From Oscillospiraceae bacterium (GTDB lineage: Bacteria > Bacillota > Clostridia > Oscillospirales > Ruminococcaceae), in contig JAHHTP010000048.1 in assembly GCA_020024615.1 (NCBI GenBank), positions 1 to 7,175 of the forward strand: a DNA stretch of 7,175 nt, in the 5' to 3' direction. Positions 1 through 5,080 of this stretch are shown piece by piece. Both the position numbers and the translations under genes were made by a program. The notes under the pieces were generated by a model that searched no databases, had not been told where the DNA came from, and saw only the letters and a program-made list of their open reading frames with translations. Positions within the stretch are counted from its first letter, which is position 1, and each line of letters opens with the position of its first letter.

Positions 1-30
1 GGTATATACAAATATATCATATTACTTTAT

Positions 31-37
31 GGGGGAG
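31..37 (+). promoter_or_regulatory. Ribosome binding site that sets the sulfatase start
   Basis: GGGGGAG lies 6 bases before the ATG at 44. It overlaps the other in-frame ATG at 29-31, which has no ribosome site of its own in the visible 28 bases. This favours the start at 44, giving an N-terminus (MSKKNIIFICTDQ) that begins just before the first sulfatase beta strand, as usual in the family. No complete promoter is visible in the 43 bases upstream, so the promoter, or an upstream co-transcribed gene, lies outside the window. Confidence 0.7.
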
Positions 38-43
38 AGAACG

Positions 44-1585
44 ATGAGCAAGAAAAACATTATCTTTATCTGCACCGACCAGCATAGAACTGATACCCTG
101 TCTTTCTATAAAAAAGATACCCTTTGTAAAACGCCGAATTTAGACCAACTGGCTGCGGAAAGTGTTGTATTTGACAACGCTTACACCTCCTGTCCAGTAT
201 GCACCCCGGCGCGTGGTTCCATGCAGACTGGCCTGTATCCATCCAAAACCGGCATGGAAACCAACTCTTTCCAGACTGGATGCCGCACCCATGAGCTGTG
301 CGATGTTCCGTATCTGTTAAACCGCAGACTGGAATCTGTCGGCTACAACAGTGGTTTCACCGGAAAATGGCATCTGGGCATTGGGAAAGACAAAACCGCT
401 ACCGCGGAAGGTCAGTCAATGTTAAAAGTGTTAAAACAGGGCTTTATGGAAGTTGCCGCATACTTAGGCACCGGCTCGGTTCCGACTGAACTCGGCTACA
501 TTGGTGACGACTTCCCTGGACATGGCAATGGTGGTTGGCATTTCCCACAATTTTTAGACTATTTAAAGGAAAACAACCTCGAACTGGATATAGAGAACAA
601 AACGCCGAAAAAACGCCCAGGTGACCATTCCACCATTGGCGAGGTTCACTCCCCGATTGAATCCACCATCGAATATTTCTTAGTCGAGCGTTCCAAAGCC
701 ATCATTGACCAGATGACCAAGATGGATAAACCGTTCTACTTCCAGTTAAACTTCTGGGGTCCGCATGAGCCGTTCTTTGCGCCGACCAAATATTTAGATA
801 TGTATCGTGATCTTACCATTCCAGAAAACCCGACCTTCTCCGAAGATGTCACCGATGCACCGCGAATCTATGACTTAATCCGCCGTCCGGAATTGGGCTG
901 GGACTTCTTCCAGGAAACCCTGCGTCATTACTACGCATGCACCACCCACATCGATGCGCAGATTGGCCGCTTAATCGATTATTTAAAGGAAAAAGATCTG
1001 TACGACAACACCATGATTATCTTTGGTGCTGACCACGGCGACAACCAGGGCTGTCATGGCGGTCTGGAAAACAAATCATACAGCATGTATGACGATACCA
1101 CTAAAATTCCGCTGGTTATCAAACCTGCTAAGAGTGATGTTGAGAATTTCGAGGCTTATCATCAGTCCGCATTTGTTGGAACTTGCGACATCTATGCTAC
1201 TATTTTAAAAGAAGCAGGATACAATCCGACCGATGAATTTGGCTATGGCGACGGCCGTCCGGTCAATGGCTTCTTCACCGACAAAAACCAGGCATGGAGT
1301 GATGAAATTGTCACTGAGGGTATGGGCGCATTCTCAGTTATCACCACCCAGCGTATGTTCCGCAAAGGCAAATATAAATATGTGTTCAACGGCGCTGGCT
1401 CCGATCAGTTCTTCGATATGGAAGCTGATCCGCTGGAGATGAACAACCTCATCAACAATCCGGACTATGCTGACACCGTTTATCATATTAAAGACTGCTT
1501 TGCGGATTGGATGAAAGAACATAATGACATCATCCGTGACGCTTTCTGCAAGATGAATCATTTAAAAGAATGGAAATTAAAATAA
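44..1585 (+). CDS. Cytoplasmic type I sulfatase (formylglycine-dependent, S1 family)
   Basis: The 513-residue protein is predicted to hydrolyse a sulfate ester (or, less likely, a phosphonate or phosphate monoester) with a formylglycine nucleophile. Seen: the N-terminal metal motif TDQHRTD (D12, Q13); the signature CTPARGSMQTG, whose C53 would be oxidised to formylglycine with R57 beside it; GKWHLG (K108, H110); GPHEP (H241); the second metal/substrate motif GADHGD (D330, H331) followed by LENKS (K344); and the family's C-terminal pattern FFDMEADPLEMNNL. Length is normal for the family. An in-frame ATG lies 15 bases upstream at 29, but it overlaps the GGGGGAG ribosome site, so 44 is the better start. 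There is no signal peptide or lipobox, so the enzyme should act in the cytoplasm on an imported substrate. Its cysteine-type site needs a maturase (anSME in anaerobes) encoded elsewhere. The substrate cannot be named; the family call is firm. Confidence 0.93.
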   Translation: MSKKNIIFICTDQHRTDTLSFYKKDTLCKTPNLDQLAAESVVFDNAYTSCPVCTPARGSMQTGLYPSKTGMETNSFQTGCRTHELCDVPYLLNRRLESVGYNSGFTGKWHLGIGKDKTATAEGQSMLKVLKQGFMEVAAYLGTGSVPTELGYIGDDFPGHGNGGWHFPQFLDYLKENNLELDIENKTPKKRPGDHSTIGEVHSPIESTIEYFLVERSKAIIDQMTKMDKPFYFQLNFWGPHEPFFAPTKYLDMYRDLTIPENPTFSEDVTDAPRIYDLIRRPELGWDFFQETLRHYYACTTHIDAQIGRLIDYLKEKDLYDNTMIIFGADHGDNQGCHGGLENKSYSMYDDTTKIPLVIKPAKSDVENFEAYHQSAFVGTCDIYATILKEAGYNPTDEFGYGDGRPVNGFFTDKNQAWSDEIVTEGMGAFSVITTQRMFRKGKYKYVFNGAGSDQFFDMEADPLEMNNLINNPDYADTVYHIKDCFADWMKEHNDIIRDAFCKMNHLKEWKLK

Positions 1586-1603
1586 TTTTTCAATAAATAA
1601 AGT

Positions 1604-1632
1604 GACCGCTTATCCCAAACGGATAGGCGGTC
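1604..1632. terminator. Shared convergent terminator between sulfatase and MATE gene
   Basis: GACCGCTTATCC (1604-1615) pairs with GGATAGGCGGTC (1621-1632) around the 5-base loop CAAAC. This gives a 12-bp stem with a single T-G wobble. On the plus strand TCTAATTTTAA follows, a modest U tract. On the minus strand the stem is followed by CACTTTATTTATTG and then further T-rich sequence. It lies between the sulfatase stop (1583-1585) and the MATE stop (1640-1642), so it probably serves both convergent units, although neither U tract is perfect. Confidence 0.75.
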
Positions 1633-1639
1633 TCTAATT

Positions 1640-2965
1640 TTAATAATGGTATTTTTTGCGTTTGACAATCAGCGTGACAAATGTGGCAATCATCGCCGCA
1701 CATTCCGCAAATACGATAGAAAGCCAGATGCCGTCGAGTTGTAGGAAAATCGGGAAGACCAACACCGCTGTAACCTGGAATACAACAGTTCGCAGGAAGG
1801 AAAGCAATGCCGAAACCATTCCATTGTTCAGTGCCGTAAAGAAGGACGAACCCATGATGCCAAGTCCCGAGAACAGGAACGAGAAAGAATAGATCAAGAA
1901 TGCTCTTAATGTCATATCCAACAATGCCGCATCATAGCTGACAAAAATGGATGCAAGCGGTTTTGCCAAAAGCTCTGCCGAAACAAACATCGCAAAAGAA
2001 GTAATACCCAAAATCACAATGCTTTTCTTTAAGAGCCCATGTAACTCCGCATGATTCTGCGCACCGTAATGATAACTGATGATAGGTGCCGTTCCTACGA
2101 CATATCCGATAAACATGGAAATAAATACAAAGTTGACATACATCAAAACACCATATGCCGCAATGCCATCTTCCCCAGCATATTTTAAAAGCTGGAAGTT
2201 ATATAGAATACTGACAATCGACATCGAGATGTTGTTAAGCAGTTCCGAAAAGCCATTGCTGCAAGTCTGCAACAGCGCTCTGCCATCAAAATGTGTTTTC
2301 ACCAGACGCAGCAAACTGCCGTTCTCTCTGGCAAAATAAAACAGCGGGAAGATGCCGCCCACACACTGGCTCAATACCGTTGCGGCTGCCGCACCAACAA
2401 GCCCCCAGTGGAATGCACCAACAAACAATGCGTCCAATGCCATATTGGTCAAACCAGCTGCAACAGTGAAATACAGTCCGAGTTTTGGCTTGTTTGCGGT
2501 TGCAAATAGGCTCTGAAATTCAAACTGCAATAAACCTGCTGGCATACCGATTAGAAACACACGAGCGTATAAAACGCTATCCGCCAAAAGCTGTCCCTCT
2601 GCGCCAAGCAGCTGCGCAATCGGACGAACAAACAGAAGACCAAGCACCGACAACACAATGCCGCAAAGGAACGATACATAAATAATCAGCGAAAAAATTT
2701 GATTCGCCTTTTCCGGTCTTCGCTCGCCGAGTGTCTTGCCAATTAACGCACCTCCACCGGTTCCAAACATAAAGCCGATTGAACTTAAGATCATCAACAG
2801 TGGATAGATTAAATTGACCGCTGCAAATGCGGTCTTTCCAACAAAATTGGATACAAATATGCCGTCTACAACACCATATATCGAGGTAAAAACCATCATA
2901 ACAATGGATGGGAAGGTGAACCGCAGTAATTTTGAATAGGTAAAGTGGTCTGAAAGTTGAATCAT
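1640..2965 (-). CDS. MATE-family multidrug efflux transporter, MepA-like
   Basis: The 441-residue integral membrane protein is expected to export cationic drugs or metabolites by sodium or proton antiport. About 12 hydrophobic segments are visible in two halves (roughly residues 14-210 and 235-433), joined by a charged stretch near 212-230. Recognisable MATE features are FPSIVMMVFTSIYGVVDGIFVSN at the N-terminus (residues 18-40), the early turn GTGGGALIGKTLGERR (about 68-83), and GTAPIISYHYGAQN (291-304) in the second half, matching the family's GxxPIIxYxYGA pattern. The length is typical. The start is supported by AAGGAGG (2973-2979) 7 bases upstream, which overlaps the stop of the preceding marR gene; the gap between genes is only 12 bases, so the two should be one transcript. 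The marR-then-MATE order matches mepRA of Staphylococcus aureus. The real substrate cannot be told; a role in exporting an endogenous metabolite is possible. Confidence 0.92.
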   Translation of the reverse strand: MIQLSDHFTYSKLLRFTFPSIVMMVFTSIYGVVDGIFVSNFVGKTAFAAVNLIYPLLMILSSIGFMFGTGGGALIGKTLGERRPEKANQIFSLIIYVSFLCGIVLSVLGLLFVRPIAQLLGAEGQLLADSVLYARVFLIGMPAGLLQFEFQSLFATANKPKLGLYFTVAAGLTNMALDALFVGAFHWGLVGAAAATVLSQCVGGIFPLFYFARENGSLLRLVKTHFDGRALLQTCSNGFSELLNNISMSIVSILYNFQLLKYAGEDGIAAYGVLMYVNFVFISMFIGYVVGTAPIISYHYGAQNHAELHGLLKKSIVILGITSFAMFVSAELLAKPLASIFVSYDAALLDMTLRAFLIYSFSFLFSGLGIMGSSFFTALNNGMVSALLSFLRTVVFQVTAVLVFPIFLQLDGIWLSIVFAECAAMIATFVTLIVKRKKYHY

Positions 2966-2977
2966 TTTAACGCCTCC

Positions 2978-3430
2978 TTATAATTCCTTGATTTTTTCTT
3001 TGAACGAATCGGAAAATCGCTCCATCAATTTTAAGTAGGTTTCCAGATCTTCTTCTGGCCATGACGCATAAATATCATTTTCTATCTTCATCAGGCGCAA
3101 AACCGTTTTGGAAACAAGCTCTTTTCCCACTTCGGTCAGACAGACCTTTTTGGATTTGCCATCAATCGCCTCAAGATATACAATGTCCGCCTGCTCCATC
3201 TTGCGGATTGCAGAATTGATGGTCTGCTTGTTCATCCCCGACAATTTGCAAATTTTATTCAGCGGACAGCTTTCTCCAAAATTGCAGATGGTGTACAGAA
3301 TGTTCATTTCACTTTCCGATAACCCCATTTTGACCGCTGCTTCGTGATACAGATAAGAAATTTCATCAAACAGGTAGTTGTAGCGTCGTAGTGGATCAAA
3401 ATTTGAATTGCTGAAGATATGATTTTCCAT
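2978..3430 (-). CDS. MarR-family transcriptional regulator of the efflux operon
   Basis: The 150-residue protein is a winged helix-turn-helix regulator, most likely a dimeric repressor released by a small ligand exported by the neighbouring pump. Seen: an N-terminal dimerisation helix (about 12-36); LSESEMNILYTIC (37-49) leading into the DNA-binding domain; a recognition helix around SGMNKQTINSAIRKMEQ (64-80); the wing with DGKSKKVCLTEVGKEL (90-105), close to the family's D-R/G-x-S-K-x-V-x-L-T-E-x-G motif; and a C-terminal helix pair (about 107-150). Length is normal. A strong ribosome site, AAAGGAGG, sits just before the ATG. It is first in an operon with the MATE exporter 12 bases downstream, and its promoter carries two related palindromic boxes, which suggests autoregulation as for MepR. 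The cysteines (C49, C55, C61, C97) could permit thiol sensing, but no family-specific redox motif is evident. Confidence 0.9.
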   Translation of the reverse strand: MENHIFSNSNFDPLRRYNYLFDEISYLYHEAAVKMGLSESEMNILYTICNFGESCPLNKICKLSGMNKQTINSAIRKMEQADIVYLEAIDGKSKKVCLTEVGKELVSKTVLRLMKIENDIYASWPEEDLETYLKLMERFSDSFKEKIKEL

Positions 3431-3442
3431 ATGCCCTCCTTT

Positions 3443-3460
3443 TAGTATGAAATCGTACTA
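3443..3460. promoter_or_regulatory. Probable MarR operator, proximal palindrome
   Basis: TAGTATGAAATCGTACTA is an inverted repeat with two 8-base arms, one mismatched pair (T3448/G3455) and a 2-base centre. This is the size and symmetry expected of a MarR-family site. It covers the predicted transcription start (near 3458) of the marR-MATE operon and stops just before the ribosome site, so a bound dimer would block initiation. A related box lies 26 bp further upstream. That the neighbouring MarR protein binds it is inference from position and symmetry. Confidence 0.6.
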
Positions 3461-3464
3461 TTAT

Positions 3465-3493
3465 ATTATAGTTAGGTTTCGTAACAAAGTCAA
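3465..3493 (-). promoter_or_regulatory. Sigma-A promoter of the marR-MATE operon
   Basis: Read on the minus strand, the -35 box is TTGACT (3488-3493) and the -10 box is a perfect TATAAT (3465-3470), with the optimal 17-bp spacer. Transcription should start near 3458, giving a leader of about 28 bases before the marR ATG. The promoter is back to back with the plus-strand promoter at 3512-3540; the two -35 boxes are 18 bases apart. Confidence 0.85.
3469..3486. promoter_or_regulatory. Possible second MarR box within the promoter spacer
   Basis: TAGTTAGGTTTCGTAACA matches the proximal box at 11 of 18 positions, including the outer TAGT and the TCGTA block. It contains its own short dyad, GTTA...TAAC (3471-3485). 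It fills the spacer between the -35 and -10 boxes of the marR promoter, a common repressor position, and starts 26 bp from the first box, about 2.5 helical turns. The symmetry is weaker than in the proximal box, so this is a candidate only. Confidence 0.4.
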
Positions 3494-3511
3494 GTGCTTT
3501 TTGAATTTGGT

Positions 3512-3540
3512 TTGACATTATTTTGTGCGTATATTATAAT
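3512..3540 (+). promoter_or_regulatory. Perfect-consensus sigma-A promoter facing right
   Basis: TTGACA (3512-3517), a 17-bp spacer and TATAAT (3535-3540) match the sigma-A consensus at all 12 positions. Transcription should begin near 3547. The only coding potential before the next promoter (3765) is a 10-codon ORF and an overlapping 31-codon ORF. No clear terminator follows, so the RNA could read on into the UroD-family gene. Confidence 0.8.
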
Positions 3541-3584
3541 GAACAGAAAAACTATCATTTTAATTATGGAAAAAGAGGTGCAAT

Positions 3585-3693
3585 ATGCTCCCTTACCATG
3601 AAAATGCAGTATATTGATAAAACGAAGATACAGGCAGCCAAAGGGATGATTACCGATTATATCAACAGTTTAGGCAAAAAATCTGTGCTGTAA
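3585..3693 (+). other. Small overlapping ORFs, possible leader peptide or decayed gene remnant
   Basis: An AGAGGTG ribosome site (3574-3580) precedes ATG 3585, which opens a 10-codon ORF (MLPYHENAVY, stop 3615-3617). In another frame, ATG 3598 opens a 31-codon ORF ending at 3693; it begins MKMQYIDKTK and ends INSLGKKSVL, but has no ribosome site at a good distance. Joining the first frame to the second with one frameshift near 3612 would give a peptide of about 35 residues with normal, protein-like composition. Two readings fit: a broken remnant of a gene once driven by the promoter at 3512-3540, or a short translated leader. I do not recognise a family. Too short to call as a functional protein. 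Confidence 0.35.
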
Positions 3694-3733
3694 TATGCGC
3701 AAGATTTAGATTGTAATCATTTTATAACAGAGC

Positions 3734-3759
3734 AAATATTGTTAAAAAAAACGATATTT
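3734..3759. repeat. AT-rich inverted repeat just upstream of the UroD-family promoter
   Basis: AAATATTGTT (3734-3743) pairs with AACGATATTT (3750-3759) with one wobble and a 6-base A loop. It ends 5 bases before the -35 box at 3765. No T tract follows on either strand, so it is not a good terminator. The location suits an activator site, but in AT-rich DNA such a stem can arise by chance. Confidence 0.3.
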
Positions 3760-3764
3760 CCCTA

Positions 3765-3793
3765 TTGACTTAACAACTGTATTATAGTATACT
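3765..3793 (+). promoter_or_regulatory. Sigma-A promoter of the UroD-family gene
   Basis: TTGACT (3765-3770), a 17-bp spacer and TATACT (3788-3793) each differ from consensus by one base. Transcription should begin near 3800, leaving a leader of about 110 bases before the start at 3910. A perfect palindrome lies immediately after the predicted start point, so the promoter is probably repressible. Confidence 0.78.
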
Positions 3794-3802
3794 AAAGGTG
3801 TT

Positions 3803-3818
3803 AATTGTATTTACAATT
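3803..3818. promoter_or_regulatory. Perfect 16-bp palindromic operator candidate
   Basis: AATTGTATTTACAATT has two perfect 7-base arms, AATTGTA and TACAATT, around a TT centre. It starts a few bases after the predicted transcription start of the UroD-family gene, a classical repressor position. The TTGT...ACAA core recalls sites of GntR-type regulators, but the spacing does not match one subfamily exactly, so no regulator is named. No regulator gene for it lies nearby; the adjacent MarR boxes have a different sequence. Confidence 0.55.
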
Positions 3819-3891
3819 GCAATCGATTCTAGATTTCGGCAAAGCAAAAAATTATGCTGCCCACTTGGATACAAAAACTGCTTGATGTAGC
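3819..3891 (+). other. Untranslated leader of the UroD-family gene
   Basis: These bases carry no ORF of note. One long-range stem is possible: ATGCTGC (3854-3860) with GTAGCAT (3887-3893), with one wobble and a 26-base loop, ending 1 base before the ribosome site AAAGGA (3895-3900). I could not match it to a known riboswitch; a cobalamin riboswitch would be larger and carry a B12-box, which I do not see. Confidence 0.3.
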
Positions 3892-3909
3892 ATGAAAGGA
3901 TTACGAACT

Positions 3910-4956
3910 ATGAATTCTTGTGAACGCATTAAAATGGCTATGAGCCATCAGGAGCCGGATCGTGTTCCGGTATATCCGATTTTAGCTGGTATTAACCGTA
4001 AACTGGTAGGTGCTACCTATCCGGAATGGTCCACCAATGCGGATGTATGTGCCGCAGGCTTCTTAAAAACTGCTGAAGAATTTGACCTCGACTGCATCGT
4101 TACCTTAATCGACCTGTCGGTTGAGTGTGACGCATGGGGTCAGGCTCTGATCTATCCAGAAAACGAGGCAGTTCATCCGGACTGGAACAACTTAGTTGTA
4201 AAAGATATTGACGAATACAGCAAAGTTCAGAAAGTGGACTATCGCAACAGCAAACGCATGATGATGCACATTGATGTTTGCAAAAAACTGGTTGCTGAGA
4301 AAAAGGGCGAAAAGCCGATCATCGCTTTCGTATTTGGTCCGCTGGGCACCCTGTCTATGATGCGTAATCAGCAGGAAATCTACATGGATGTTTATGACGA
4401 TCCGGATGCTGTAAAAGAGGCAGTTGGTCATGTAGCTGAAACTTTAGGCGAATATGTTGCAGCATTATGTGACACCGGCGTTGACGCGATCATGTGGGAC
4501 ACCCTATTCTCCAGCGGCTCTATCATGAGTAAAGACATGTGGATGGAGATGGAAGGCGAATATATGCGCGACCTGGCTCAAATTGTACGCGATCACGGCT
4601 GCTTAAATATGATCCATAACTGTGGTGCAAAACCGTACTTTGATGCACAGATTGAAGTTGCCGATCCGGCTGCTATTTCCTTTATGCATCCGGCAGATGA
4701 CTGCGCAGACTTTGCAGAATGCAAAGCGAAATATGGCGATAAAGTCACCTTAATCGGTGCTGTCACCCCAGCAAGTGCTGTCATCGGGACCGATGAGGAG
4801 TGGGATGCGGAATGCACCAACTGCATTGATACCATGGCAAAAGACGGCGGCTTTATCTTAGCAACTGGCTGTGAGTATCCGGCAAATGCATCCTTTGACC
4901 GTGCGCAGAGAATGATTGACATCGCAAACACTTATGGTAAATACAACAAAGACTAA
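3910..4956 (+). CDS. UroD-superfamily corrinoid/CoM-type methyltransferase (MtaA/CmuA-like)
   Basis: The 348-residue protein belongs to the uroporphyrinogen decarboxylase superfamily, but to the MtaA/CmuA branch, which transfers methyl groups between a methylated corrinoid protein and a thiol or other acceptor. Seen: the typical N-terminus MNSCERIKMAMSHQEPDRVP; the barrel segments FGPLGTLSMM (142-151) and DAIMWDTLFSSGSIMS (192-207); and the zinc-thiolate ligands H236-x-C238 in MIHNCGAKP plus a late C321 in ATGCEYP, the H-x-C...C arrangement of MtaA. The N-terminal arginine motif needed by true heme-pathway UroD is absent. An ATG 18 bases upstream (3892) is less likely because AAAGGA (3895-3900) lies 9 bases before 3910, and family members begin at this point. 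It has its own promoter, operator candidate and terminator, so it is monocistronic. No corrinoid-binding protein is encoded in the window; the methyl donor and acceptor are unknown. Confidence 0.88.
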   Translation: MNSCERIKMAMSHQEPDRVPVYPILAGINRKLVGATYPEWSTNADVCAAGFLKTAEEFDLDCIVTLIDLSVECDAWGQALIYPENEAVHPDWNNLVVKDIDEYSKVQKVDYRNSKRMMMHIDVCKKLVAEKKGEKPIIAFVFGPLGTLSMMRNQQEIYMDVYDDPDAVKEAVGHVAETLGEYVAALCDTGVDAIMWDTLFSSGSIMSKDMWMEMEGEYMRDLAQIVRDHGCLNMIHNCGAKPYFDAQIEVADPAAISFMHPADDCADFAECKAKYGDKVTLIGAVTPASAVIGTDEEWDAECTNCIDTMAKDGGFILATGCEYPANASFDRAQRMIDIANTYGKYNKD

Positions 4957-4970
4957 TTGCAAATAAATAT

Positions 4971-5001
4971 AAGGCTGCTTCTTTATGAGGCAGCCTTTTT
5001 T
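4971..5001 (+). terminator. Intrinsic terminator of the UroD-family gene
   Basis: AAGGCTGC (4971-4978) pairs perfectly with GCAGCCTT (4990-4997). The stem can extend inward by three pairs (one T-G) to a 5-base loop, and a run of six T (4996-5001) closes it. It starts 14 bases after the gene's stop codon and stands back to back with the terminator of the converging lipoprotein gene. Confidence 0.9.
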
Positions 5002-5020
5002 ACACCCATTTTGATCATAC

Positions 5021-5049
5021 AAAAATCCCCCTGCCAAAAGACAGGGGGA
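5021..5049 (-). terminator. Intrinsic terminator of the solute-binding lipoprotein gene
   Basis: On the minus strand, TCCCCCTG and CAGGGGGA (5042-5049 and 5026-5033) form a perfect 8-bp stem with an 8-base loop, followed by five T (5021-5025). It begins about 30 bases after the stop codon at 5079-5081. An identical copy is present at 7121-7149. Confidence 0.88.
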
Positions 5050-5075
5050 ATATTACTTAAAATTTGAATAATTTC
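5021..5075. repeat. Direct repeat copy 1 (55 bp, terminator and gene tail)
   Basis: This segment is identical over all 55 bases to 7121-7175. It includes the minus-strand terminator hairpin and the 3' flank up to 3 bases from the lipoprotein stop codon. The 10 bases before it do not match those before the second copy, so the edge at 5021 is sharp. The offset is exactly 2100 bp, and the match is cut off by the window end, so the true repeat may be longer. Confidence 0.97.
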
Positions 5076-5080
5076 AAATT
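5061..5080. repeat. Inverted repeat overlapping the lipoprotein stop codon
   Basis: AATTTGAA (5061-5068) and TTCAAATT (5073-5080) are perfect 8-base arms around TAAT, and the second arm reaches into the stop codon. On the minus strand TTTTAAG follows, so it may form a weak stem before the main terminator, perhaps protecting the mRNA 3' end. The visible part of the second repeat copy keeps it. Confidence 0.5.

Noticed and set aside
29..43. Upstream ATG at 29 as the sulfatase start
   Set aside because: It overlaps the ribosome site that serves the ATG at 44 and would add five residues not expected in the family.
3734..3759. Terminator for a transcript from the promoter at 3512
   Set aside because: The stem is almost all A-T and is followed by CCCTATTG rather than a T tract.
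3800..3909. Cobalamin or other riboswitch in the UroD-family leader
   Set aside because: The leader is short and AT-rich, and I see no B12-box or other recognised aptamer core.
4593..4931. 112-codon ORF on the minus strand inside the UroD-family gene
   Set aside because: It is an antisense shadow of a well-supported gene, with no ribosome site or recognisable features; the same holds for the other short ORFs within the main genes.
3910..4956. Heme-biosynthesis uroporphyrinogen decarboxylase
   Set aside because: The N-terminal arginine motif of true UroD is missing and an H-x-C...C zinc site is present, so the MtaA/CmuA branch fits better; no heme genes are nearby.
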